Assembly (NCBI RefSeq): GCF_000834635.1
Contig: NZ_JXQV01000043.1
Coordinates: 42,148-106,147, forward strand
Direction: 5' to 3'
Source: Agrobacterium tumefaciens
GTDB taxonomy: Bacteria; Pseudomonadota; Alphaproteobacteria; Rhizobiales; Rhizobiaceae
DNA: 64,000 nt
Shown here: piece after piece, positions 26,781 to 36,016 of the stretch
How positions within the stretch are numbered: the first letter of the stretch is position 1
Layout of the letters: each line of letters opens with the position of its first letter
Position numbers and translations under genes: made by a program
The notes under the pieces: model-generated
Databases searched by the model: none
Told to the model about the DNA's origin: nothing
What the model saw: only the letters and a program-made list of their open reading frames with translations

Positions 26781-27296
26781 ATGGCACGTTCAGTCTCACC
26801 TGAGAGAAACCGCAGCATGTCTGCGATTGCGGTGACAGCGGGGATGATCTTTACCGTGGGATCGGCGCTCGGCTTTCAGCATGTTGGCGGCTACACGCCC
26901 TGTGCGCTTTGTCTTTTGCAGCGAGATCCCTATTATTACGCCATACCGGTCGGCCTATTGGCCATTGCGGCAAGCCTCTTCAAACTGCCGGTCTGGATCA
27001 CGCGCGCGGCACTCATCCTCGTTGGCATTGCCATGGTGATTGGTGCAGGACTTGGTGTTTATCATTCGGGCGTGGAATGGGGCTTCTGGGCGGGGCCGAT
27101 TACCTGCGCCACCGGCGCGCCATCAATCACCACCAATGCCGGCAGCTTGCTGAGCGACCTCAACGCTGTCAAACCGCCATCGTGCAATGACGCGGCGCTT
27201 CGGGTGCTTGGCTTTTCCTTTGCCGGCTGGAACGTGATTGCAAGCGTTGTGCTCGCGGGCATCGCCTTCTTTGGCGCGACCCGCAAGGCTGCTTAA
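26781..27296 (+). CDS. dsbB: Disulfide bond formation protein B
   Basis: 171 aa from the ATG at 26781, chosen because GAGGAAA precedes it and the usual DsbB N-terminus begins here; a longer in-frame start at 26691 lacks support. Four membrane segments, the quinone-side Cys pair in YTPCALCLLQR (about residues 37-47) and a second periplasmic Cys pair (GPITCATG and PPSCND, about 105-135) are present. It reoxidises DsbA and passes electrons to ubiquinone. Its stop is 5 bp from the convergent HNH gene's stop. Confidence 0.92.
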   Translation: MARSVSPERNRSMSAIAVTAGMIFTVGSALGFQHVGGYTPCALCLLQRDPYYYAIPVGLLAIAASLFKLPVWITRAALILVGIAMVIGAGLGVYHSGVEWGFWAGPITCATGAPSITTNAGSLLSDLNAVKPPSCNDAALRVLGFSFAGWNVIASVVLAGIAFFGATRKAA

Positions 27297-27301
27297 GCCG
27301 A

Positions 27302-27859
27302 TCACGGCTGCAATTCAGTATCCCAATAGAGATAATCCACCCAGCTTTCGTGCAGATAGTTGGGCGGGAATGACCGGCCATTATTGTGCAGGTCCTGCAC
27401 CGTCGGCTGGTATGGCTTTTGATGCGGTATCATGCCTGCAATCTTGGGCAGCTTGCTGCCTTTTTTGAGATTGCAGGGCGAGCAGGCCGCAACAACGTTT
27501 TGCCAGGTCGTTTCGCCACCATGCGCACGCGGAATGACGTGATCAAACGTCAGATCATCATGCGATCCACAATATTGGCACTCGAATTTGTCCCGCAGGA
27601 ACACGTTGAAACGTGTGAATGCGGGATTTCGCGTGGGCTGCACGTATGTCTTGAGGCTGACGACACTCGGCAACCGCATGGAGAAGCTTGGTGAACAAAC
27701 CGAGTGATCATATTCTGCAATGATGTTCACGCGGTCAAGAAAGACGGCCTTGATCGCGTCCTGCCAGGACCACAGCGACAAGGGGTAATAACTCAGTGGC
27801 CGATAGTCTGCGTTCAATACGAGCGCAGGCAAAGCCTGTGGTGAAACGGCAATCGTCAA
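27302..27859 (-). CDS. HNH endonuclease family protein
   Basis: 185 aa starting at TTG 27859, which has GGAG five bases upstream; no ATG lies nearby in frame. The first 80 residues (LVLNADYRPLSYYPLSLWSW...) are the conserved N-terminal part of a widespread chromosomal HNH group. The nuclease fold follows: CQYCG (about 94-98), DHVIPRAHGG (about 106-115), NVVAACSPCNLKKG (about 120-133), giving the two Zn CxxC pairs and the His-Asn-His core. It is not beside any restriction genes, so a general DNA metabolism role is more likely than phage defence. Confidence 0.9.
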   Translation of the reverse strand: MTIAVSPQALPALVLNADYRPLSYYPLSLWSWQDAIKAVFLDRVNIIAEYDHSVCSPSFSMRLPSVVSLKTYVQPTRNPAFTRFNVFLRDKFECQYCGSHDDLTFDHVIPRAHGGETTWQNVVAACSPCNLKKGSKLPKIAGMIPHQKPYQPTVQDLHNNGRSFPPNYLHESWVDYLYWDTELQP

Positions 27860-27959
27860 GGGCGTCTCCTGACCGATTCTGCATCTACATCTTGTATATT
27901 AGGTCTGTTGTTACAGGATTGTGAAGCCCATAAATGAAGCTCTCAAAGAAAGGCTTATT

Positions 27960-28607
27960 TCAGGCGATCGGCAGCGCTTCTCGGCGCGTCTTGGATGCGT
28001 AATAGGCCCAGAAAAGCCGGGCGGCTGTGGACCTGTAGGGCGACCAGCGCATCGCGATTTCTGCCAGAACTTTTGGGCTGGGGCGGGCATCCATCTGAAA
28101 CGCTCTAGCAACCGCAGCCTGTAACGCAACATCGCCGGATGGAAAGATATCGGCATGTCCGCCGCAAAACATCAGATAGACCTGAGCCGTCCACGGGCCA
28201 ATGCCGTCAAGCGCGGTGAGCCGAGCAAATGCTTCCGCCTCATCAAGCGCATTCATCCTGCCAAGATCCAGCAAACCGCTGGCTATGGCGCTGGCTACGC
28301 CATGCAAGGTTTTCGCTTTCGCCCGTGAGAGCCCGAATTGCGGCTCGATGCCTGTTACTGCCGCAAGGTAATTCTCCGCGCTCACCACCTTCATCTCGTC
28401 CAACATCCGGCGCCATATGGCATCCGCGCTGGCGCGGGAGACGACCTGCGAGACGATGATGTGTGCCAGACCGGAAAATCCTGGTTCGCTCAACCGCAAT
28501 GGCAACGGCCCCGCTATCGCAGCGACGCTCTCTAGGCGGGGATCTATTTTCAAAAGGGCCGCCAATCCCTCTTCGATATCATCAGCATTTCGAATGATGT
28601 TGACCAA
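27960..28607 (-). CDS. alkA: DNA-3-methyladenine glycosylase II
   Basis: 215 aa from a TTG at 28607, the first possible start after an in-frame stop (TGA) 6 bases upstream. The helix-hairpin-helix block LTALDGIGPWTAQVYLM (about residues 128-144) is followed by FPSGDVALQAA, whose Asp is the catalytic residue of AlkA-type glycosylases. It removes alkylated bases in base-excision repair. It is divergent from gluQ with a 46-bp gap. Confidence 0.9.
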   Translation of the reverse strand: MVNIIRNADDIEEGLAALLKIDPRLESVAAIAGPLPLRLSEPGFSGLAHIIVSQVVSRASADAIWRRMLDEMKVVSAENYLAAVTGIEPQFGLSRAKAKTLHGVASAIASGLLDLGRMNALDEAEAFARLTALDGIGPWTAQVYLMFCGGHADIFPSGDVALQAAVARAFQMDARPSPKVLAEIAMRWSPYRSTAARLFWAYYASKTRREALPIA

Positions 28608-28653
28608 GGCAGCTCACCACATAGGACTTCATCTTGGCGAAGCACCAGAAACT

Positions 28654-29550
28654 ATGGCAGAAGAAACCATGTCTTTGCTTTCAGGTCAAAAGCCGGTTTT
28701 TCGCTTCGCCCCCAGCCCCAATGGGCGGCTTCACCTTGGCCATGCGTTTTCGGCGATCCTCAATCACGACATAGCGAAGGCCACGGGCGGGCGGTTTCTG
28801 CTGCGGATCGAAGACATTGATCTGACACGGTGCACGGCTGAGTTTGAGCAAGCGATCTATACGGACCTTGAATGGCTTGACCTGACATGGGAAATGCCCG
28901 TGCGCAGGCAATCCGATCATTTCGAGCATTACAAGAAAGGGCTTGAACATCTGATAGAGGCGGGACTGTCCTATCCCTCCTTCATGAGCCGCCAGGAAAC
29001 GAAAAACTTTGTGGCGAGCTTCGAGTCTGACGGAAAGACGTGGCCACGCGATCCTGACGGGGCACCTCTATACCCACCACTGGACAAGCAACGATCGTCC
29101 GCAGAAGTCATAAGGCTTCTCTCTTCGAGTGCGAAACATGCCTGGCGGCTGGATATGGACAAGGCGATTTCGTCGCTTCAGCATCCAATCACATGGGAGG
29201 AAAATGGCACAGGGACGATGACGACTATTCAAGCGCAACCGGCCGCCTGGGGCGACGTTGTGCTCTCTCGCTCGGATGCACCGTCAAGTTATCATCTTTC
29301 TGTCGTGCTGGATGATGCGCTGCAGGCTGTTTCCCACGTGGTTCGCGGCATGGATTTATACCATGCTACATCCGTTCACCGGTTGCTACAGGAATTGCTT
29401 TCACTGCCAGCACCACGCTACCATCATCACCGCCTCATCCTTGATGATGAGGGCAAGAAACTATCCAAGAGCGTTGCCAGCACTTCTCTGAGTGCCCTTC
29501 GGGACCGCGGCTTGCAGCCGTCAGATATCCGCAGCCTCCTCGGCATCTAA
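28654..29550 (+). CDS. gluQ: Glutamyl-Q tRNA(Asp) synthetase
   Basis: 298 aa from the ATG at 28654 (ATG at 28669 is also possible). The class I signatures are FRFAPSPNGRLHLGHAFSA (HIGH-like) and GKKLSKS (KMSKS-like), with GGRFLLRIEDIDLTR between. The protein lacks the anticodon-binding half of GltX and has the length of GluQ, which attaches glutamate to queuosine in tRNA-Asp. Its last 30 bp overlap the convergent YihY gene. Confidence 0.92.
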   Translation: MAEETMSLLSGQKPVFRFAPSPNGRLHLGHAFSAILNHDIAKATGGRFLLRIEDIDLTRCTAEFEQAIYTDLEWLDLTWEMPVRRQSDHFEHYKKGLEHLIEAGLSYPSFMSRQETKNFVASFESDGKTWPRDPDGAPLYPPLDKQRSSAEVIRLLSSSAKHAWRLDMDKAISSLQHPITWEENGTGTMTTIQAQPAAWGDVVLSRSDAPSSYHLSVVLDDALQAVSHVVRGMDLYHATSVHRLLQELLSLPAPRYHHHRLILDDEGKKLSKSVASTSLSALRDRGLQPSDIRSLLGI

Positions 29551-30429
29551 TGCCTCTCTCAGGCTGCCGCTATGGTAACCCGCCTTGATGATGTGGCGGA
29601 CGCGGTACTTCATCAAAGCGGCGTTAACTTCGGCCCCCAGCATGAAGATGACACCGACCATGTAGAGAAAGACCAGCACGATCATGACCGATGCCAGACC
29701 GGCATAGGTCGCGGCGTAATTGGCGAAGGTGGCCAGATAATACGCGAATATGGCTGCACCGACCACCCAAAAGAGCAGCGTTAAAACGATGCCTGGCAAG
29801 ACATCCCATATCCGCCGTCTTCCCGCTGGAAGCCACAAATGCGCGGCCGCCAGCCCGACAGCCAGCAGGATGATGGTACCGTAAAGCCCAAGATTCGAGA
29901 CCGTTTCCAGAAAGTCTTTCAAAAGCGGAAAGCGGGTTTCGGCGAAAGACAGCGCGACGGGAACCGCAACGAGAACAATGCTGATAACGGCGAATATGGT
30001 CACGGCAATGACGACATAGAACAGGCTGAGCAGACGCGTAACGTACCACCAGCGCGTCTCGCTGACCCGATATGCGCGATTGAGTGAAATTCGGATGGCT
30101 TCGACGCCGTTGGACGCGAAATAGGCTGCCGCGAGCACCGAAATCGTCAGCAATCCACCACGGGGAATAGTCAGGACCTGCTGGACCTGTGCGGCAAGAG
30201 GTGCCGCAATGGCCTCCGGCCAGGTGTCGAAGATGATATGGACAGCCGTCGCCGCAAACTGATCAGCACCCAGAAAACTGGCAAGCGCCGTTCCGAAGAT
30301 GAGAAAGGGAAACAAGGCGAGGAGGATGGACAGTGCCACATGGCTCGCCATTGCCCAGCCGTCGTCCTCTGCAAAGTGGATATAGGCGTCCCAGGCGACC
30401 TTACGGACGATGTCCAATGCGGCGACCAT
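29521..30429 (-). CDS. YihY/BrkB family inner-membrane protein
   Basis: 302 aa from the ATG at 30429, with GGAGGTGAC upstream. Six hydrophobic segments and the family blocks HVALSILLALFPFLIF (about residues 29-44), ASNGVEAIRISLNRAY (about 104-119) and SVMIVLVFLYMVGVIFMLGAE (near 250) are visible. The name RNase BN for this family is historical and not supported by function. The molecular role is unknown. Its 3' end overlaps gluQ by 30 bp. Confidence 0.9.
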   Translation of the reverse strand: MVAALDIVRKVAWDAYIHFAEDDGWAMASHVALSILLALFPFLIFGTALASFLGADQFAATAVHIIFDTWPEAIAAPLAAQVQQVLTIPRGGLLTISVLAAAYFASNGVEAIRISLNRAYRVSETRWWYVTRLLSLFYVVIAVTIFAVISIVLVAVPVALSFAETRFPLLKDFLETVSNLGLYGTIILLAVGLAAAHLWLPAGRRRIWDVLPGIVLTLLFWVVGAAIFAYYLATFANYAATYAGLASVMIVLVFLYMVGVIFMLGAEVNAALMKYRVRHIIKAGYHSGSLREALDAEEAADI

Positions 30430-30616
30430 GTCACCTCCTAAATCGACATTTCAATTGTAACCCACGGCAATATATGGGAAGGCAAGCATCGCTTGTACAG
30501 CGCGTGAAACCGTGCGCCGGTTCCAAAGATTCAGAAAAAGAATTGCGCGCTACGGAAATTTGCCCGCTTATATTGCCGATGTTTTATACGATGTTCGTTC
30601 TTAGGAAAGACCTTCC

Positions 30617-31450
30617 ATGACTGAAAAACCGGTCATCATCATCACCGGCTGTTCATCTGGTATTGGTGCATTTTGCGCGCAAGCGCTTCATCACGATGGC
30701 TGGCGGGTTTTTGCCACCGTGCGGCGGCAAGAAGATGCACAAGCGCTTAAGCAGCAGGGCATCGAGACCGTGCTGATGGACTATACGAAGCCGGAAAGCA
30801 TCGCCGCATTGGTCGACGAGGTCGTTGCAAAGACCGGCGGTAGGATCGACGCACTGTTCAACAACGGGGCCTATGGCCAACCGGGTGCTGTCGAAGATCT
30901 ATCGGTCGATGTGCTGCGCCAGCAGTTTGAAACCAATGTCTTTGGTTGGCACGACCTGACATGCCGCGTCATTCCCTTCATGCGCCAGCGCGGCCAAGGC
31001 CGCATCGTTCATTGCTCGTCCATTCTCGGCCTCGTACCCTACCGTTTTCGCGGTGCCTATACGGCGTCGAAATTTGCGCTTGAGGGCTTGGGCGTAACAT
31101 TGCGCATGGAGCTTCAAGGCAGCGGTATTCATGTGAGCCTGATCGAACCGGGCCCCATTGCCTCGAAATTCACGGCAACGGCGCTGGCCCATATCAGAGG
31201 CAATATCGATCTCGAAAATTCTGCCCATGCGCAGGAATACAAGCGACAACTCGCGCGGCTGGATGGCAGCGGGCCGCCGAACAAGCACAAGCTTGGACCG
31301 GATGCCGTGTACAGCCAACTGAAACATGCTTTGACGGCGTCGAACCCCGAGCCGCACTATCTGGTCACCACACCAGCCAAGCAAGCCATGATCCTGAAAC
31401 GGCTTTTGCCTGCCGGATTGTTTTACCGTCTGCTGCGCAAGTTCGACTAG
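30617..31450 (+). CDS. Short-chain dehydrogenase/reductase
   Basis: 277 aa, ATG at 30617 with AGGAAAGA upstream. Classical SDR features: ITGCSSGIG for NAD(P) (about residues 8-16), NNGAYG (about 85), the catalytic Ser (about 134) with YTASK (about 147-151), and an IEPGPIASKF loop. The length and long C-terminal extension resemble the 17-beta-hydroxysteroid dehydrogenase-like SDRs. The substrate is unknown. It stands alone upstream of the small membrane protein and cobalamin genes. Confidence 0.9.
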   Translation: MTEKPVIIITGCSSGIGAFCAQALHHDGWRVFATVRRQEDAQALKQQGIETVLMDYTKPESIAALVDEVVAKTGGRIDALFNNGAYGQPGAVEDLSVDVLRQQFETNVFGWHDLTCRVIPFMRQRGQGRIVHCSSILGLVPYRFRGAYTASKFALEGLGVTLRMELQGSGIHVSLIEPGPIASKFTATALAHIRGNIDLENSAHAQEYKRQLARLDGSGPPNKHKLGPDAVYSQLKHALTASNPEPHYLVTTPAKQAMILKRLLPAGLFYRLLRKFD

Positions 31451-31518
31451 CATTCGCGTAATCCAATCAGCTACAACGCACGTAATAGGCACAGGTGGCA
31501 TTTTCGGGAAGGTAGAGC

Positions 31519-31716
31519 ATGTCCAGTTTCGCAACGGTTCTTGCAGTCATCGTGATGGGTCTGGTTGTGCTTGTGTTGATACGCGGGCTGTTCAACATGC
31601 TCAAAGGTACCGATGCCAACAAATCCAACAAGCTTATGCAGTTGCGACTGCTGTTGCAGGCGATTGCCATCATACTGATCATGTTCGTGCTGTGGCTGAC
31701 AGGCGGCGGGCGATAG
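31519..31716 (+). CDS. Small twin-transmembrane protein (HIG1-like)
   Basis: 65 aa with two membrane segments (about residues 4-24 and 42-60) joined by a short basic loop (KGTDANKSNKLMQLR). The loop Q/R-rich block MQLRLLLQAIAI resembles the alphaproteobacterial twin-TM small proteins related to HIG1, which associate with respiratory complexes. The cobalamin adenosyltransferase gene follows 17 bp downstream, an arrangement I associate with rhizobial genomes. Confidence 0.85.
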   Translation: MSSFATVLAVIVMGLVVLVLIRGLFNMLKGTDANKSNKLMQLRLLLQAIAIILIMFVLWLTGGGR

Positions 31717-31733
31717 GATCGCAGGAGTAAAAA

Positions 31734-32321
31734 ATGGTCAAGCTGAACAAAATCTACACCCGCACCGGTGATGACGGCACGACGGCGCTGGTTTCCGGCC
31801 CGAGACGCACAAAATATGACATGCGCGTCGAAAGCTACGGCACCGTGGACGAGACGAATTCCGCCATCGGCGTTGCGCGCCTGCACACATCAGAGCTGCC
31901 TCAACTTCATGACATGCTGTTTCGCATCCAGAACGATCTGTTCGATCTTGGTGCTGACCTCGCAACGCCTGAAACCGGCGAAGTTCTTTCCTATGAGCCT
32001 TTGCGAGCCGTGGAGACACAGGTCACGCGTCTGGAAAATGAGATCGATGCACTGAATGCCGATCTTTCGCCGCTCAAATCATTCGTTCTGCCCGGCGGCA
32101 CCCCGGCAGCGGCCTATCTCCATCTTGCCCGAACCATGTCGAGACGGGCGGAGCGCCAGATGGTGGAGCTTTCGCGGATGGATGGTGAAGTCGTCAGCCC
32201 TGCCGCGCTGAAATACATCAACCGTCTCTCCGACTTTTTGTTCGTTGCGGCGCGGTACGCCAATAACGCGACCAATTCGGATGTTCCTGACATATTGTGG
32301 GTTCCGGGCAAGAACCGTTAA
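31734..32321 (+). CDS. Cob(I)yrinic acid a,c-diamide adenosyltransferase, PduO type
   Basis: 195 aa. The N-terminal ATP-binding motif KIYTRTGDDGTTAL (about residues 6-19), the SYGTVDETNSAIG block (about 35-47) and the C-terminal RYANN (about 177-181) identify an ATP:cob(I)alamin adenosyltransferase (PduO/MMAB type). It makes adenosylcobalamin, for example for methylmalonyl-CoA mutase. It starts 17 bp after the twin-TM gene with which it probably shares a transcript. Confidence 0.93.
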   Translation: MVKLNKIYTRTGDDGTTALVSGPRRTKYDMRVESYGTVDETNSAIGVARLHTSELPQLHDMLFRIQNDLFDLGADLATPETGEVLSYEPLRAVETQVTRLENEIDALNADLSPLKSFVLPGGTPAAAYLHLARTMSRRAERQMVELSRMDGEVVSPAALKYINRLSDFLFVAARYANNATNSDVPDILWVPGKNR

Positions 32322-32342
32322 TCTACGACAGGGCGTTTTCGC

Positions 32343-33071
32343 ATGTTCATTCCATTGCACGATGCGAATTCGCTCAAGCATATCAAATTGCAATGGGTCA
32401 CCCTGTCGCTGATTGCAGCAAATGTCCTCGTCTGGGTGCTGTTCGGTGTATTGGCCAGCATCAAGGACGGGAATGCTGCGATGCTGGGGTTCGGGTTCAT
32501 TCCCGCTGTGATTTTTGACGGTGCGCAGCTCGATCCTGCACTGCAAATCATTCCAGATCAGATGGCAGCCGTCACCTATGCTTTCATGCATCTGAGCTTC
32601 TGGCATCTGGCCTCCAACATGCTGTTCCTGTGGGTCTTCGGGGACAATGTAGAGGATGCGCTGGGGCATTTTCGCTTTCTGGTCTTTTACCTTGCCTGCG
32701 CGGCTGCGGGCGCGCTGTTCCACGGACTTGTTTCACCGTCTTCACAAGGGCCGCTGATTGGTGCCTCAGGTGCGGTCTCTGGCGTGGTCGCAGCCTATCT
32801 TTTGCTGCACCCCAGGGTGCGTGTGTGGATTTTAGTATTCATGCGAATTCCGATTCCCCTGCCCGCATACATTCCGCTTGCGCTTTGGATCGGCCAGCAA
32901 TTCTTTATGCTCGCCTTCGGACTGCAGGAGCAGGTATCCTGGGGCGCGCATGTGGGCGGTATTCTGGCGGGTGCCGTTCTCGTCATCATTCTGCGCAGAC
33001 GCGATGTTCCGCTGTTCGATCGTGAAATTGTGACACCACGCGCTGTCGAGCATGTAAATAACCGGCCGTAG
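32343..33071 (+). CDS. Rhomboid family intramembrane serine protease
   Basis: 242 aa. Six or seven membrane segments, with the catalytic Ser in LIGASGAVSGVVAAYL (about residue 142) and the catalytic His in WGAHVGGILAG (about residue 203). The conserved H-x-x-F-W-H-L block (MHLSFWHLASNMLFLW, about 82-97) is present. It cleaves membrane-protein substrates in the bilayer. It begins 21 bp after the adenosyltransferase gene. Confidence 0.92.
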   Translation: MFIPLHDANSLKHIKLQWVTLSLIAANVLVWVLFGVLASIKDGNAAMLGFGFIPAVIFDGAQLDPALQIIPDQMAAVTYAFMHLSFWHLASNMLFLWVFGDNVEDALGHFRFLVFYLACAAAGALFHGLVSPSSQGPLIGASGAVSGVVAAYLLLHPRVRVWILVFMRIPIPLPAYIPLALWIGQQFFMLAFGLQEQVSWGAHVGGILAGAVLVIILRRRDVPLFDREIVTPRAVEHVNNRP

Positions 33072-33134
33072 GTCTGCGTCGTGTCGCAAACGGGACGGCG
33101 TTGCGATGGTAATCCATGAAGATTGGAACGAGGA

Positions 33135-33164
33135 TTGATATTTACGTTCACGTTAACGTAAGAT
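33135..33164 (+). promoter_or_regulatory. Probable etfBA promoter with a palindromic MerR/LiuR-type operator
   Basis: TTGATA (33135-33140) and TAAGAT (33159-33164) form a -35/-10 pair with an 18-base spacer. The spacer and -10 contain a 16-bp near-palindrome at 33147-33162 (TTCACGTTAACGTAAG), plus an overlapping TTTACGTT half site at 33141. From memory this matches the TTTACGTTAACGTAAA-like site of LiuR, a MerR-family regulator of branched-chain and fatty-acid catabolism. The long spacer and operator position also fit MerR-type control. The promoter is 137 bp before etfB. Confidence 0.6.
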
Positions 33165-33300
33165 ATCTCCACAGCGCATGAGATCATGAGCATTGCTCCG
33201 TTGAATTCACGGAAAAAATGCGTATCCATGTCGCAACTTGATTGTCAGGAGGACCATGCGGTGTTTGCGCCTGTGGTCAGGAGTTGAAGGAAGGTTATCG

Positions 33301-34047
33301 ATGAAGATCCTTGTCCCTGTAAAGCGTGTCGTGGACTATAACGTGAAAATCCGGGTCAAGTCGGATGGTTCTGGCGTAGAGCTTGCCAACGTCAAAATGT
33401 CGATGAACCCGTTTGACGAAATTTCCGTTGAAGAAGCGCTTCGCTTGAAAGAAGCGGGCAAGGCAGAGGAAGTCGTCGTCGTTTCGATTGGCCCTGCTAA
33501 AGCCGAGGAAACCCTTCGCACCGCGCTTGCCATGGGTGCGGATCGCGCCATCCTGATCGAGACAGACGAAGCCGTCGAGCCGCTGGCCGTTGCCAAACTC
33601 CTCAAGGGAGTCGTTGAAGCGGAAGCTCCGGGTCTGGTGATCGTGGGCAAGCAGGCCATCGACGATGACAGCAATCAGACGGGCCAGATGCTGGCCGCTC
33701 TTCTGGGCTGGGGCCAGGGCACCTTCGCCTCCAAGGTCGAACCCTCGGACGGTAAGGTCGCCGTCACCCGCGAAGTCGACGGCGGTTTGCAGACGGTTGA
33801 GCTGAAGCTTCCCGCAGTTGTGACGACGGATCTTCGTTTGAACGAGCCGCGTTACGCATCGCTGCCCAACATCATGAAGGCCAAGAAAAAGCCTTTGGAC
33901 AAGAAGACACCGGCTGATGTCGGAGTCGATATTGCCCCACGCCTCAAGGTTTTGAAGACCGAAGAGCCCGCAGGCCGCAAGGCTGGCGTAAAGGTTGGCT
34001 CTGTTGCCGAACTGGTGTCGAAGCTCAAAGCTGACGGCGTCATCTAA
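33301..34047 (+). CDS. etfB: Electron transfer flavoprotein subunit beta
   Basis: 248 aa from the ATG at 33301; the family N-terminus is [19 protein letters not shown], so a longer in-frame start at 33238 is not used. AMP-binding and conserved blocks include [16 protein letters not shown] (about residues 117-132) and the recognition-loop region near 190-200 ([16 protein letters not shown]). With EtfA it carries electrons from acyl-CoA and other flavoprotein dehydrogenases to ETF-ubiquinone oxidoreductase. etfA begins 25 bp downstream. Confidence 0.96.
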   Translation: MKILVPVKRVVDYNVKIRVKSDGSGVELANVKMSMNPFDEISVEEALRLKEAGKAEEVVVVSIGPAKAEETLRTALAMGADRAILIETDEAVEPLAVAKLLKGVVEAEAPGLVIVGKQAIDDDSNQTGQMLAALLGWGQGTFASKVEPSDGKVAVTREVDGGLQTVELKLPAVVTTDLRLNEPRYASLPNIMKAKKKPLDKKTPADVGVDIAPRLKVLKTEEPAGRKAGVKVGSVAELVSKLKADGVI

Positions 34048-34072
34048 GGATAAGCGAAAGGGAGATTATACC

Positions 34073-35002
34073 ATGGCCATTCTTCTTCTGGCAGAACACG
34101 ACAACGCGACCCTTTCCGACCAGACAGCAAAGACGCTGACGGCGGCAACGCAGATCGGCGGCGACGTGACGATTCTCGTTGCTGGTTCCGGCGCACAGGC
34201 TATCGCCGATGAAGCTGCCAAGCTTGCCGGTGTTTCCAAGGTCCTGCTTGCGGATGACGCATCCTACGCCAACGCGCTGGCGGAGCCGCTGGCTGCGCTG
34301 ATCGTTTCGCTTGCTGGCTCCTATGACGTTATCATCGCACCAGCAACAGCATCGGCAAAGAATGTTCTGCCGCGCGTTGCTGCCCATCTGGACGTTGCGC
34401 AGGTGTCTGAAATCATCGAAGTCATCTCCCCCGATACATTCAAGCGCCCGATCTATGCTGGCAATGCCATTCAGACCGTTCAGGCGACGGACGCGAAAAA
34501 GGTTATCACTGTGCGCACGGCAACATTTGCCCCCGCATCATCAGGCGGTTCCGCTCCGGTTGAAACGGTAGCCGCTGCAGAAAACCCAGGCGTTTCCTCT
34601 TTCGTATCGGACGCTTTGGCATCCTCTGACCGTCCAGAACTGACATCTGCAAAGATCATCATTTCCGGCGGCCGTGCCTTGGGTTCGGCAGAAAAATTCA
34701 AGGAACTGGTGCTGCCAGTTGCGGATAAGCTGGGTGCCGCCGTCGGCGCATCCCGCGCAGCGGTTGACGCAGGCTATGCTCCGAACGACTGGCAGGTTGG
34801 TCAGACCGGCAAAGTCGTCGCACCGCAGCTTTACATCGCGGCGGGCATTTCCGGTGCCATCCAGCACCTCGCCGGAATGAAGGACAGCAAAGTCATCGTT
34901 GCCATCAACAAGGATGAAGAAGCACCGATCTTCCAGGTCGCGGATTACGGCCTTGTGGCTGACCTCTTCGACGCCCTACCCGAGCTTGAAAAAGCACTCT
35001 GA
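34073..35002 (+). CDS. etfA: Electron transfer flavoprotein subunit alpha
   Basis: 309 aa from the ATG at 34073, preceded by AAAGGGAGAT. The C-terminal FAD domain is intact: [15 protein letters not shown] (about residues 193-207), [20 protein letters not shown] (about 224-243), [17 protein letters not shown] and [21 protein letters not shown]. It is the FAD-carrying partner of EtfB and is followed by a strong terminator. Confidence 0.96.
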   Translation: MAILLLAEHDNATLSDQTAKTLTAATQIGGDVTILVAGSGAQAIADEAAKLAGVSKVLLADDASYANALAEPLAALIVSLAGSYDVIIAPATASAKNVLPRVAAHLDVAQVSEIIEVISPDTFKRPIYAGNAIQTVQATDAKKVITVRTATFAPASSGGSAPVETVAAAENPGVSSFVSDALASSDRPELTSAKIIISGGRALGSAEKFKELVLPVADKLGAAVGASRAAVDAGYAPNDWQVGQTGKVVAPQLYIAAGISGAIQHLAGMKDSKVIVAINKDEEAPIFQVADYGLVADLFDALPELEKAL

Positions 35003-35016
35003 TCCAGTCTAATTTT

Positions 35017-35055
35017 GAAAGCGGCGCGTTTTTCCAACGCGCCGCTTTCGTTTTT
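35017..35055 (+). terminator. Rho-independent terminator of etfBA
   Basis: A 14-bp perfect stem (35017-35030 with 35036-35049), 5-base loop and GTTTTT tail, 15 bases after the etfA stop. Confidence 0.9.
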
Positions 35056-35122
35056 CGGCAATATGCGTAACATCACCGCCGAGCCGCAGTGCCCAGACCA
35101 TGCCCTACAGGAGAACTACACC

Positions 35123-36004
35123 ATGACAGCCCCTATCAAGAATGTCGGTATCATTGGAGCCGGTCAGATGGGGTGCGGCATTGCGCATGTTTCGGCACTG
35201 GCCGGTTACAAGGTTCACATTTATGACCTTGCCAAGGACCGTATCGAGGCAGGTCTTGCAACCATCAACGGCAATCTGGCCCGGCAGGTCAGCAACGGCA
35301 AGATGCAGGATGAGGAGCGCAAGGCAGCCCTCGCGCTGATCTCCGGCTCTTCCGACGTCAACGACCTTGCGGCGATGGATCTGGTGATCGAAGCTGCAAC
35401 GGAGCATGAAGAGACCAAGCGCAAGATCTATGCGCAGATCTGCCCGGTGCTGAAGCCCGAGGCGCTGTTGGCAACGAACACATCCTCGCTTTCCATCACA
35501 CGCCTTGCGTCTGCCACCGACCGCCCCGAGCAATTCATGGGCATCCACTTCATGAACCCGGTTCCGGTGATGAAGTTGGTTGAACTCGTGCGCGGCATCG
35601 CAACTGGCGAACAGACCTTTGAAACCGCCAAGAATTTCGTTCGTTCGCTGGACAAGGCAATTACTGTCGCGGAAGATTTCCCGGCCTTCATCGTGAACCG
35701 CATTCTTCTGCCCATGATCAACGAAGCGATCTATACGCTTTACGAAGGTGTAGGATCGGTCGAAGCCATCGACACGGCCATGAAGCTTGGCGCAAACCAC
35801 CCGATGGGTCCGCTGCAACTGGCAGACTTCATCGGTCTCGACACCTGTTTATCGATCATGCAGGTTCTGCATGATGGCCTGGCGGACAGCAAGTATCGCC
35901 CCTGCCCGCTGCTGGTCAAATATGTCGAGGCTGGCTGGCTTGGCCGCAAATCCGGTCGCGGCTTTTACGATTACCGTGGCGAGACACCGGTCCCGACACG
36001 GTAA
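35123..36004 (+). CDS. 3-hydroxybutyryl-CoA dehydrogenase
   Basis: 293 aa from the ATG at 35123, after CAGGAGA. The NAD-binding fold starts GIIGAGQMGCGIAHVSALAG. Catalytic features follow: ATNTSSLSITRLA (about residues 117-129), FMGIHFMNPVPVMKLVE (about 137-153, catalytic His) and the FVNRILLPMINEA helix. The C-terminal domain ends GRKSGRGFYDY. It interconverts acetoacetyl-CoA and 3-hydroxybutyryl-CoA in PHB/butanoate metabolism. An etfAB-hbd order is common in Rhizobiales. Confidence 0.94.
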   Translation: MTAPIKNVGIIGAGQMGCGIAHVSALAGYKVHIYDLAKDRIEAGLATINGNLARQVSNGKMQDEERKAALALISGSSDVNDLAAMDLVIEAATEHEETKRKIYAQICPVLKPEALLATNTSSLSITRLASATDRPEQFMGIHFMNPVPVMKLVELVRGIATGEQTFETAKNFVRSLDKAITVAEDFPAFIVNRILLPMINEAIYTLYEGVGSVEAIDTAMKLGANHPMGPLQLADFIGLDTCLSIMQVLHDGLADSKYRPCPLLVKYVEAGWLGRKSGRGFYDYRGETPVPTR

Positions 36005-36016
36005 ACCGAACCAGCC

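Noticed and set aside
27302..27859. HNH gene as part of a restriction or defence system
   Set aside because: Neighbours are dsbB and alkA, and no methylase or specificity gene is present. The sequence is the widespread chromosomal HNH type.
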